Positions 45,515 through 53,611 of a stretch of 64,000 nucleotides of DNA are shown here, piece after piece. The notes below the pieces were generated by a model, which saw only the letters and a list, made by a program, of their open reading frames with translations, was not told the origin of the DNA and ran no database searches. The stretch spans positions 1 through 64,000 of the forward strand of contig JANQSA010000064.1 in the NCBI GenBank assembly GCA_028284285.1, in the 5' to 3' direction. Numbering within the stretch: position 1 is the stretch's first letter; every line of letters begins with the position of its first letter. A program made the position numbers and the translations under genes. Origin of the DNA: Croceivirga sp. (GTDB taxonomy: Bacteria; Bacteroidota; Bacteroidia; Flavobacteriales; Flavobacteriaceae).

Positions 45515-45557
45515 CAAAAGTAGAGCGTGAGGGGGATGAAAAAACTGATTTTTATCA
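45515..45557 (-). promoter_or_regulatory. FNR-type promoter of the Cys-rich gene
   Basis: On the minus strand: TGATAAAAATCA (45557-45546), a perfect TGAT-N4-ATCA box, then 23 bp and TACTTTTG (45522-45515, exact -7 box). The spacing is identical to the nos promoter. Confidence 0.7.
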
Positions 45558-45559
45558 TA

Positions 45560-45579
45560 AAAAGACAAAAATATCTTTT
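45560..45579. promoter_or_regulatory. Inverted repeat AAAAGA-N8-TCTTTT (site 2)
   Basis: AAAAGACAAAAATATCTTTT, the counterpart of 41686-41705. It again lies 2-3 bases beyond the FNR-type box. Shared by the two copper/nos promoters. Confidence 0.5.
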
Positions 45580-45670
45580 TTGTTTAAAACTTTCTTTTGT
45601 AAGCTTTCGGGCTGGATTTTCGAAATGGGTAACTTTAACCTGCCTAATCTATTTTTAAACAAAAGCATCC

Positions 45671-46174
45671 GTGGTACATACGATCGATAACGCCATTCGA
45701 TTAGTTCCCATAGAGGAAGACCATGCACCAGCTATTTTTAAAGCTTTTGACCGGGATGTGATCAAACATTTACCTATTGATGCTCCACCGGGAAAAATTG
45801 AGGAAACCGTCGCATTTGTGAAATATTCCAGGGAACAAATGAAAAGGGGGGTTGACCTTGTGTGGGTTATTCTCTTCGAAAATCAGTTTGCCGGCTGTCG
45901 TGGCATTCATGATATTCCTTCAAAACAACCGCATTTTGGACTTTGGATAAAAACCGAGCTTCAAGGTAAAGGTATTGGTAAAAAAGTGGTGCATTATGTC
46001 CTGGACTGGGGAATCTCAAATTTGGATGTTGAATACATTAAATATCCCGTAGACCGAAAAAATGTAAGAAGTATTAAGCTACTCCATGGGCTGGGGTTAA
46101 CACTGTCTGATAACTACGAAATGGGAAATACCAAAAAGTTAGATGTTATTGAATACCGGTTATATAAATCCTGA
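45671..46174 (+). CDS. GNAT acetyltransferase (RimJ/RimL-like)
   Basis: A 167-residue cytosolic acetyltransferase starting with GTG. Acetyl-CoA motif A reads FGLWIKTELQGKGIGKKVVHYVLDW (R/Q-x-x-G-x-G/A: QGKGIGK). The late pattern NVRSIKLLHGLGLTL is the usual RimJ/L alpha4-beta7. The acceptor is unknown. It is divergent from the Cys-rich gene and converges on a second GNAT gene. Confidence 0.88.
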   Translation: MVHTIDNAIRLVPIEEDHAPAIFKAFDRDVIKHLPIDAPPGKIEETVAFVKYSREQMKRGVDLVWVILFENQFAGCRGIHDIPSKQPHFGLWIKTELQGKGIGKKVVHYVLDWGISNLDVEYIKYPVDRKNVRSIKLLHGLGLTLSDNYEMGNTKKLDVIEYRLYKS

Positions 46175-46302
46175 TCTGATTTATTACAATTTGTTCGGTG
46201 CTCCTTTCTAAAATGCCAATCTATAAATGTCATACAGAGTATTCCTTTGACAGGATTCATAGTACTTTTTGGAAAAAAGGGGTTCTATGTGGCATAACTT
46301 TC

Positions 46303-46746
46303 TTACCCATTCCCCCGTATTGCAATTTTAAACATTTCGGAACTTTTGGTTTTACGCTCTATAAAGCCATAGGTTTTATACAATTCCTTTGTTCCCTTCC
46401 CGGCGATTACGCCTACATAAAAGTGCCGCGATGCTACGGTTTCAAAATAGGCCTCAATTTGGTCCATAATCAATCTACTCACACTTTTGTTACTGTAGTT
46501 GGGGTGGACGGTAATGTCCTGGATACAGAAATAGATGGCCCCGTCACCAATAACCCTTCCCATCCCAATCAAATTGGGGCCATCTAAAACCACCACACGA
46601 AACACCTCTTTTCCGAAGGCAGTTTTTGTAAATTGATTCTCCACCGTATACCCGTCGGATTGATTTGTTAAAGACCGATACTCTTCCCGGGTAGGGGAGC
46701 GCTTTTCAATTCGCAACTTTGCAACTTTTTCTGTTACTGTTTCCAT
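46303..46746 (-). CDS. GNAT acetyltransferase
   Basis: A 147-residue acetyltransferase with the GNAT core IQDITVHPNYSNKSVSRLIMDQI. Motif A is atypical, with NKSVSR in place of the usual GxGxG/A. It ends in the conserved KELYKTYGFIERK. The acceptor is unknown. It is not closely similar to the adjacent GNAT gene. Confidence 0.82.
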   Translation of the reverse strand: METVTEKVAKLRIEKRSPTREEYRSLTNQSDGYTVENQFTKTAFGKEVFRVVVLDGPNLIGMGRVIGDGAIYFCIQDITVHPNYSNKSVSRLIMDQIEAYFETVASRHFYVGVIAGKGTKELYKTYGFIERKTKSSEMFKIAIRGNG

Positions 46747-46954
46747 ACGTATTTGTTTAATTTCTTATTACCTATATTCTATTTCCACCTGTCCCTAATG
46801 ACCAGGGGGATTTTGAATCTTACCCCTGGCCATTGCTCAACCCAACACAAATTCATTTTTATGGAACAGTACTATTTGCGGAGTTGAAGGACGGGTTTTA
46901 CTATTATTTCAATTAGAGTCTTTCCATTTTTCATTGTAACGTTCCGGCTGAAAA

Positions 46955-47587
46955 CTACAGTTGTGGGGTTAAACGCAAATACGGTTTCACCTCTACAAAA
47001 CCCTTTGGGAAAAGCCTTTCCGCTTCTTCGTTGCTAACGGAAGGAAGAATGACAAGGTCATCGCCATTTTTCCAATTCGCCGGCGTAGCCAGATATTCGT
47101 AATACGTTAATTGAAGGGAATCTACAACTCTCAACAATTCATCGAAGTTTCTACCGGTAGATGCGGGATAGGTCAAGATAAGTTTCACCCTTTTGTCCGG
47201 GGCAATGATGAATACCGAGCGAACCGTCATTGTTGCATCATTATTGGGATGGATCATCCCATACAGCTTTGCTACCTCACCTTTCTCGTCCGCGACAATG
47301 GGAAAATCCACCCGGGCGTTCTGGGTTTCCTCAATATCTTTTATCCAATTAAAATGGGATTTCAAAGGGTCAATACTGATCGCAGCAATCCTTACGTTCC
47401 TCGCTTCAAATTCCTCTTCATAATTGGCCATTGCCCCCAGTTCCGTGGTACATACAGGTGTGAAATCTGCAGGATGGGACACCAACATACCCCAGCGGTC
47501 CCCTAGCCATTCATGAAAATCCAAACTTCCTTCAGTGCTTTCTGCACTGAAATCGGGGGCTATATCACCTAATCTGATCATGTTCAT
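46955..47587 (-). CDS. 1-Cys peroxiredoxin (Prx6 type), second copy
   Basis: A 210-residue thiol peroxidase; the third residue (MIRLG) aligns with the start of the other copy and may be the true start (47581). Peroxidatic Cys44 (counted from there) is in TPVCTTELG, with conserved WIKDIEETQNARVDFPI and TPANWKNGDD. It is clearly homologous along its whole length to the protein at 8143-8772. It stands just downstream of the export operon, which ends at 47619. Confidence 0.93.
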   Translation of the reverse strand: MNMIRLGDIAPDFSAESTEGSLDFHEWLGDRWGMLVSHPADFTPVCTTELGAMANYEEEFEARNVRIAAISIDPLKSHFNWIKDIEETQNARVDFPIVADEKGEVAKLYGMIHPNNDATMTVRSVFIIAPDKRVKLILTYPASTGRNFDELLRVVDSLQLTYYEYLATPANWKNGDDLVILPSVSNEEAERLFPKGFVEVKPYLRLTPQL

Positions 47588-47618
47588 AGTTGTTGTATTT
47601 AGGATTTAATTTTTTTTT

Positions 47619-48794
47619 TTAAAAGCTGTATCGAAATCTTAGGAATATGCTGTTTCCCAGATTTTTGAATTTGTTTTCTTGTTTCCCATAGAAAATTTGA
47701 CCGGTTACATCAAAGTCCCAGTTTTGGGAAATGTTATAGGTAAATTGTGGTGTTAGGAACACCGAGTTCAAGTCCACGGCATAGATGGAAGCCATTGATC
47801 CTGTAATTGCAGGCGTAAAGGTTTTTGAAAACTGACCAAACAGGGACCACTTGTTCGGCATTAGATTTTTGGCATCAATTGTCGCATTATTCGTCAGTGA
47901 ACCGCCAAAAAAGTCAACATCCCCAAGCCCGTTACTATTATAAAGCGTGGATACATTGACAGACATGTCGTTAGCAAAGTAGTAATCAAAGGAAACAGAT
48001 CCTACAAAGGAATTATTCCCTTCCGAACGGTCATCTGGCATAAAATAACTTAACTCGCCCTTAAAACCTACATCTTTGATAACACCTTCCCAACCCACTC
48101 CCAGTGTAAAGTCATTCAGAAACTTGGCTGCTATAAGTTGAAAATCGTATTGATGTTTATTGAAATTATACTTAAGGGCCACCGTGTTGTCCTCCCATAC
48201 ATCCGCATAACTGATGGCAAATTCCAAACTGGAATCTCCTGAGGTAAAATACTTTGCTCGTAAAGCATCTGCTCCCGGACGTTCTTCATAATCAAAGTCC
48301 AAAAAATTGTAGGCGTTAAAAAGATCGTTGGGATTCCAAACCAGGTTTTTCCCCCAATTTATGCGCTGACGACCCAGGATCAACTGCCATTTTCCTTTAT
48401 GGTAATCCACATACAGACGGTCTATGGTGGAAAGCATTAGAATGGCCGGTTCATTGAGCAAAAAAGCATCCAGGTTGATATCCTGATTGGGATTCTCCAC
48501 GGTTGAGGCAAAGTCCGGTATAGCCCTAACAGAGGTACCCCAAAACAACCTGTTCCGCAATTCGAGCGCCAATGTTAGATTATCGCTGGCGTACATTCTA
48601 AAATTTGTCCGGTTATGGATCAAGTTATCATTGGCAATACTATCCAACGAAATGAAACTGGATGTGTTTAAAAATTTCACATAACCTGATACATCCAGAT
48701 GTTCGGAAGCCCAGCTTTGTTTTTCTTGTGCCACTGAGTTGACCATGAATGCAAAAACCAACGTACAGGATACTATGTGCTCTTTTGGTATCAA
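47619..48794 (-). CDS. Outer-membrane barrel protein of the ABC export operon
   Basis: A 391-residue exported barrel. It starts at a TTG overlapping the ABC ATPase stop as TTGA; the next ATG would lose the signal peptide. It has a signal peptide (about 1-22) and a conserved stretch LILGRQRINWGKNLVWNPND, reminiscent of DUF1302-type barrels found with lipid or lipoprotein trafficking systems. The protein ends IFLRFRYSF, a barrel-type final strand. It probably serves as the outer-membrane part of the export system encoded upstream. Confidence 0.75.
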   Translation of the reverse strand: MIPKEHIVSCTLVFAFMVNSVAQEKQSWASEHLDVSGYVKFLNTSSFISLDSIANDNLIHNRTNFRMYASDNLTLALELRNRLFWGTSVRAIPDFASTVENPNQDINLDAFLLNEPAILMLSTIDRLYVDYHKGKWQLILGRQRINWGKNLVWNPNDLFNAYNFLDFDYEERPGADALRAKYFTSGDSSLEFAISYADVWEDNTVALKYNFNKHQYDFQLIAAKFLNDFTLGVGWEGVIKDVGFKGELSYFMPDDRSEGNNSFVGSVSFDYYFANDMSVNVSTLYNSNGLGDVDFFGGSLTNNATIDAKNLMPNKWSLFGQFSKTFTPAITGSMASIYAVDLNSVFLTPQFTYNISQNWDFDVTGQIFYGKQENKFKNLGNSIFLRFRYSF

Positions 48795-49483
48795 TTGGAT
48801 TGTAAAATGTCCGCTATTATTTTGCCGTCTTCCATGGTGACCACACGACGGGCCCGGTCTATTACCCTTTGGTCATGGGTGGAAAAAACAAAGGTGATCC
48901 CTTCTTTTTCGTTGAGTTGCTCCATGATGTCCAGAAGATCCGATGTGGATTTTGAATCCAAATTGGCCGTGGGTTCATCGGCTAAAACGAATTTGGGTCG
49001 GGAGGCCAATGCCCTTGCCACGGCAATACGCTGTTGCTGGCCCCCGCTCATTTCATTAGGACGTTTTAAGGCCTGGTTTTCCAAGCCAACCGATTTCAGC
49101 AATTCTTCCACCCGCGCATCGATGGTTTCTTTCGATTCGTGTTGTAAAAGCATGATGAAACCTATGTTCTCTTTCGCGTTCAGTACAGGGATCAAATTGT
49201 AGGCCTGAAATACAAAGCCTATATTCTGTAATCTGAAATTGATCCGTTCATTTTCTTCCAGCTCAAGAATGTCAATTTCATTCACAAATACGTTGCCTGA
49301 ATGGGGTTTGTCCAAACCTCCGATAATATTGAGCAAAGTACTTTTTCCAGATCCGGAAGGGCCAACAATGGCGGTAAATTCGCCCTTTTCTATAGCCAGG
49401 GACAAACCGTTTAAGGCCCGCACTTCATTTCCCTTTCCCTCGTTATAGACCTTCTTTAGATTCTCAGTTTTTATAACATTCAT
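48791..49483 (-). CDS. ABC transporter ATPase (LolD/MacB type)
   Basis: A 230-residue ATPase with Walker A GPSGSGKSTLL, Q-loop FQAYNLIPVL, signature MSGGQQQRIAVARAL, Walker B KFVLADEPTANLD and H-loop FSTHDQ. It matches the MacB/LolD class, which powers mechanotransmission through FtsX-type permeases. Its two permeases are encoded immediately upstream. Confidence 0.94.
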   Translation of the reverse strand: MNVIKTENLKKVYNEGKGNEVRALNGLSLAIEKGEFTAIVGPSGSGKSTLLNIIGGLDKPHSGNVFVNEIDILELEENERINFRLQNIGFVFQAYNLIPVLNAKENIGFIMLLQHESKETIDARVEELLKSVGLENQALKRPNEMSGGQQQRIAVARALASRPKFVLADEPTANLDSKSTSDLLDIMEQLNEKEGITFVFSTHDQRVIDRARRVVTMEDGKIIADILQSN

Positions 49484-49522
49484 GTTGTTTGTCTTTAAAT
49501 GATAATTCAGGTGTAGATCTTT

Positions 49523-50743
49523 TTAAATGGCCTTCACGGCTTCAGCCGGATTTAGTTGTAAAGCTCTTCTTGCCGGTACCAATGCAGCGATCAATGCCAC
49601 AATGAGTGTCATCAAAGTAATATTCAAGTACAGGACAGCGGGTAATGTTGTATATACTCTGGAATCCATTCCAAAGCTTTGCAGTCCCTTACCAACAGAT
49701 GAGAGATCTATTCCTTGCAAGCCAAAATATTCTATCGTCCAGATTGATAACAGGACCCCAAGAGGCGCTGCGATCATGGCCAAGAAGAGTGTCTCCAACA
49801 TAATCATGGCGAATACTTTTCGTCTGTCCATACCAACGGAAAGTAACATGCCTATTTCCCTTTTTCGTTCCAAAACTGCCATGAGCATGGTGTTGACAAT
49901 TCCGAATGTCAATGCCAGTAAAATGATACCCATGAAAATGTAGAGAAAGTTGTTCATGGTTTTTTGTGTATAGCCCAGTTCTGGTGCGAGTTCATCCCAG
50001 GTTTCCACTAAATTATCCGTAGAAATTTGATTTTTAACCGGTAGGGTCTCTTCAACATTGGTACAGAGAATGGCTATTTCGTGGTATTTGCCACTCAAGT
50101 CAACTATGGGAGCTAAATCGTCATATTTTACAAATACATTTGCTTCATCAAATGAACTGTTCACTGTTTTAAAGATGCCTTCTACTCTGAAGCTTGTGGC
50201 GATGGTATTATTACCGGAATCCTGAAAGTTGAGCACAACTTTGGAGTTGATCTTTACGTCTAATTTATGTGCCAGTTTTTCGCCAATGACAATGGGGTTT
50301 CTTTTCAGTTTGTGCAAATAGGTGCCTTGCACTAATTTTTTAGAAATAGCTGTTACTTTTTCTTCTTCTTTAGGATAAATGCCCAAAATCTTCACACCAT
50401 AATTGCCATGGGCAGTAGATGCCATTCCTTGCAAAACCAAACGTTTTGAATACGCCTTTACGTGACTCATGGTATCTATATCATTTAAAATGGTTTTGCT
50501 ACCCGTGATGGTATCTTTTTTGTCAAAGTCTTCTAAAAATCCTGGATTGTGTATTTGAATATGGGACAAATAGGTATCAATGGAACTTTTTAAACGCTGG
50601 TCGTTCAGCCCTGCGGTCATGGCCATGATAAACAGGCCGGCCCATATCCCTACGACTATGGAAGCTATAACAATACTGCTTCGTAGCTTGTTTCTCCAAA
50701 CGTTTCTCCATGCTATTGTTAGTAGTGTTTTCATTCGCATCAT
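49523..50743 (-). CDS. FtsX/LolE-type ABC permease
   Basis: A 406-residue permease. The N-terminal helix is preceded by AWRNVWRNKLRS; a large periplasmic MacB-type domain (about 45-265) and three C-terminal helices (NTMLMAVLERKREIGMLLSVGMDRRKV) follow. It is four-TM in topology. It pairs with the permease encoded 3 bp upstream, making a LolCE-like heterodimer. Confidence 0.92.
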   Translation of the reverse strand: MMRMKTLLTIAWRNVWRNKLRSSIVIASIVVGIWAGLFIMAMTAGLNDQRLKSSIDTYLSHIQIHNPGFLEDFDKKDTITGSKTILNDIDTMSHVKAYSKRLVLQGMASTAHGNYGVKILGIYPKEEEKVTAISKKLVQGTYLHKLKRNPIVIGEKLAHKLDVKINSKVVLNFQDSGNNTIATSFRVEGIFKTVNSSFDEANVFVKYDDLAPIVDLSGKYHEIAILCTNVEETLPVKNQISTDNLVETWDELAPELGYTQKTMNNFLYIFMGIILLALTFGIVNTMLMAVLERKREIGMLLSVGMDRRKVFAMIMLETLFLAMIAAPLGVLLSIWTIEYFGLQGIDLSSVGKGLQSFGMDSRVYTTLPAVLYLNITLMTLIVALIAALVPARRALQLNPAEAVKAI

Positions 50744-50746
50744 GAT

Positions 50747-51958
50747 TTAGCCCCTCATGGCTCTTAGAGGGTTGAGTTTTTTGATGATTACAATAGGGTA
50801 AAGCGCTACGAGCAGAGCTATGGAAAAAATAAGTGATGCGTGAACCAATGGAAGGTCGGGTTGTATGTAAAAAGGGATCTCTGCACTGAAACCAAAAGTT
50901 TCCATCATTTCGGCTTCCGTACCTGGCAATACCAAAGGATCATAATGTTTCCAGAGCATAATAGGGTAGGCCAAAAGGACTCCTGCCAATACGCCCAGTA
51001 GGGATAAAATGACGGTTTCCATAAATACCATGAGCATTAATTTGCCTTTTTTCATACCGATCGAGACCAACACACCAAATTCATATTTTCGTTCCTGGGT
51101 CATCATGAGTACGGTACCAAAAATGCCGAAGATGAGAATCATATAAAGTATGGCCACCATCAACAATCCGCCCACGTTGTCGGCCAAAATGGTTTGTTGC
51201 AGTTCAGGCATCATTTCTTGCCAGTTCATGACTTCATAACTGTCGTCCAATTTATCTGAAATAGCCTCTTGCAATGATTTTAAACGGGCATTGTTCTTTT
51301 TGTCTATTACCAGACTCGTGGCAATACCGTCAGCACTGAAAAGATCCTGGGCACCTTCTAAGGACATCAGTGCAGTAGCCTTGTTTAATGTTGGGTTTTT
51401 TAGGTCTATGATACCTGAAACGTTAAACTTATCGGCGGCCATCATGCCGTGATACCCTTGTCCCAGAAACACTACCGTATCATTTATATCTGCTTTGAAA
51501 TAGGACGCTACTCCTTTTCCTATGATGATGTCTTTTGGATTTTTGGGGAGGGTTCCGTTCACCAGTTTTGCATCAATATTTTGGAGCTTTTGTTCCTTGC
51601 TAAAATCCAGTCCATTCAGCCCGATTACTTTGGTGAGATCCCCCACAGATAGTAATCCGTAGTTTTCCAACCGGGGCAACAATGCCTCAACACCTTCCGT
51701 GTTTGATACTTTACTGATCAAACCGTCGGTCATGGCAATGGATTTATCTATGGAACGTTTGTCCCAGTAACCATTTTCATGTATCTGGATGTATCCCGTG
51801 TAAGAACCCACAACATTGTCTATCATGCTTTTGTAAGTTCCCAATTGTACAGAACGCATGATGAGTGAAAGGAACACCGCAATCAAGATGGAAGCTGCCG
51901 TAATGAGACTTCTTTTTTTGTTTCGCCAAATATTTCGCCAGGCAATCTTTAAAATCAC
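50747..51958 (-). CDS. FtsX/LolC-type ABC permease
   Basis: A 403-residue permease of the same four-TM MacB/LolC fold. It begins AWRNIWRNKKRSLIT, has a periplasmic domain (about 45-260), and FtsX helices with VLMMTQERKYEFGVLVSIGMK. Its similarity to the next permease suggests an old duplication. It probably extracts a lipid or lipoprotein from the inner membrane. Confidence 0.92.
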   Translation of the reverse strand: MILKIAWRNIWRNKKRSLITAASILIAVFLSLIMRSVQLGTYKSMIDNVVGSYTGYIQIHENGYWDKRSIDKSIAMTDGLISKVSNTEGVEALLPRLENYGLLSVGDLTKVIGLNGLDFSKEQKLQNIDAKLVNGTLPKNPKDIIIGKGVASYFKADINDTVVFLGQGYHGMMAADKFNVSGIIDLKNPTLNKATALMSLEGAQDLFSADGIATSLVIDKKNNARLKSLQEAISDKLDDSYEVMNWQEMMPELQQTILADNVGGLLMVAILYMILIFGIFGTVLMMTQERKYEFGVLVSIGMKKGKLMLMVFMETVILSLLGVLAGVLLAYPIMLWKHYDPLVLPGTEAEMMETFGFSAEIPFYIQPDLPLVHASLIFSIALLVALYPIVIIKKLNPLRAMRG

Positions 51959-51976
51959 TGCTTTACCATTTGAGGG

Positions 51977-52717
51977 TTAGTGGATACGCTTCATGTAATT
52001 TGTGGTAAAGTATTCATCCGGGATATCCATATCAAACTTCCACTGGTTGTAAGTAATCACGGTGGATTGCCCTGGTTTATCAACAGGGGTAACCGTCAGT
52101 TTTGAAGGGAGTAGCTTCCCGTCAAATGTCTTGACCATGGATCCAATCATGCGGTTGACCAAAAACATATCTTCATCATAGTAGTCCGTTTGCATCTGCA
52201 TGTACTCCTCTTTGTCAATCCAGATGATAATTTTTCCCCAAACAACGGCAGCATCGGGTTTGGGAGTCAGTTCAATCTTCCAGCAGGGGTAACCTTCCTT
52301 CTCTTCTTCACCTATGATTTCTTTGGTATAATCGGTTACCAAAGAAGATTGTTTGATCAAATCATCATTGGTCAGGTCCGTTCCCATCCAATTTTGCAGC
52401 ATCATAGAGGGTGGGAACTTTATAGTTCTTTCCAGGGTAAGAAGGTAATTCCAAACCTCTTTTTCCCGCATTAGGAACACTGTGCCTTTTTCTTTTGCAG
52501 GACTTGTTATCACCGAGACAGAATGGTCTGAGCCCCTGGTCCATCCTCTCATTTTCATTTCTTTGGACCATTTTGGCCGAATGATATCAATGGTCAGTTC
52601 CGTATACGAGGACGTTCCCCTTAATTTGGCATCGGATTTTTTGACAATTTCATCAGCATTTTGACCGAGTAGGTAGCAGGGTAGTGCTAATACCAGGATC
52701 CATACGTTTAGTTTCAT
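51977..52717 (-). CDS. LolA-like outer-membrane lipoprotein-sorting protein
   Basis: A 246-residue periplasmic protein: signal peptide (ending LLGQ, about 19) and a LolA/LolB-like half-barrel. Family motifs are MKMRGWTRGSDHSVSVITSPAKEKG (quoted in two parts in the family), WNYLLTLERTIKFPPSMM and CWKIELTPKPDAAVVWGKI. It would shuttle the ABC system's hydrophobic cargo across the periplasm to the barrel protein at 47619. Its start is 4 bp below the TetR stop. Confidence 0.88.
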   Translation of the reverse strand: MKLNVWILVLALPCYLLGQNADEIVKKSDAKLRGTSSYTELTIDIIRPKWSKEMKMRGWTRGSDHSVSVITSPAKEKGTVFLMREKEVWNYLLTLERTIKFPPSMMLQNWMGTDLTNDDLIKQSSLVTDYTKEIIGEEEKEGYPCWKIELTPKPDAAVVWGKIIIWIDKEEYMQMQTDYYDEDMFLVNRMIGSMVKTFDGKLLPSKLTVTPVDKPGQSTVITYNQWKFDMDIPDEYFTTNYMKRIH

Positions 52718-52721
52718 TGTT

Positions 52722-53315
52722 TTAATTTTTCTGGTTCATATAACCGTTTATAATGTTTTCCTTGATTTTGTTCAGGGGATAACTTTTACCAAAAACCATA
52801 TATTGAATGCCTATGCCATCAATCAAGGCTCCAAGTTTAAAGGCTTCGTTTTCGGGATCATGATGACCCATACTGGTAAAAAGTTCCTGTAGTTGCAAGG
52901 TTAGATCTGTGTATACTGCAGAAATTGTTTGATGTACCGATGGAATGGATGCCACATGTACGGCCAGGGAAACTATAAGACTCCACAACTCTTTCTTTTC
53001 TTCTAACACCCTGAAAAAGCCCTCAATGATTTCCCGGATGATTTCTTTGGGACCTAGCTCTTTTAATTGGTCTTCGGATAAGTTAAGTTCGGTGGCCTCT
53101 TTCAATGCGAAGTCAATAGCCGCATTCAGTAATTCCTCTTTGTTTTCAAAATAGCTGTAAAGAAGCCCTTTTGACATTTTTACCTCTTTGGCAATATCAC
53201 TTATTGAGGTGTTGAAATAGCCTCTTGTGGCAAATAAATGCAGGGCTTCGGAAACAATTTGTTCTCTCTTGGCCCTTCTGTGTGCAGCGAGTTGTTCTTC
53301 TGTTCTGGGACTCAT
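52722..53315 (-). CDS. TetR/AcrR-family regulator
   Basis: A 197-residue repressor. The N-terminal TetR HTH (about 17-60) reads ISDIAKEVKMSKGLLYSYFENKEELL; the helical ligand-binding domain follows. It is the first gene of the export operon and probably autoregulates it through the imperfect palindrome at 53325-53340. The ligand is unknown. Confidence 0.92.
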   Translation of the reverse strand: MSPRTEEQLAAHRRAKREQIVSEALHLFATRGYFNTSISDIAKEVKMSKGLLYSYFENKEELLNAAIDFALKEATELNLSEDQLKELGPKEIIREIIEGFFRVLEEKKELWSLIVSLAVHVASIPSVHQTISAVYTDLTLQLQELFTSMGHHDPENEAFKLGALIDGIGIQYMVFGKSYPLNKIKENIINGYMNQKN

Positions 53316-53324
53316 ATTTTAAAA

Positions 53325-53340
53325 TTGAACGATTGGTCAA
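53325..53340. promoter_or_regulatory. Candidate TetR operator
   Basis: TTGAACGATTGGTCAA, an imperfect palindrome (12 of 16 positions symmetric), 9 bases upstream of the TetR ATG. The position suits autorepression of the whole operon. Confidence 0.45.
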
Positions 53341-53611
53341 AATTAAAAAATATTTGAGTAAGAAAACAGCTTTGTGAATTATTTAACAAAAATCAAAAGT
53401 GACCAATGAATGCTATGGTCAGTCCTGGGAATGCGTATTCGCAAATGAGAAATCCGGAATGCAATGCGTTGCTCAAAGGATAAACTATTTGAATATGAGT
53501 TATTTATGGCAGAACAGAATGATTGTAAATAGGGAGGGATTACCGTAAATTCTCTTTTTTTCGTGATCTCTCGGCACTTATTCAAAACCCAATCATACGT
53601 CTTCGGTTTTT

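Noticed and set aside
53379-53585. 68-residue minus-strand ORF upstream of TetR
   Set aside because: No signal, domain or ribosome site; probably non-coding spacer.
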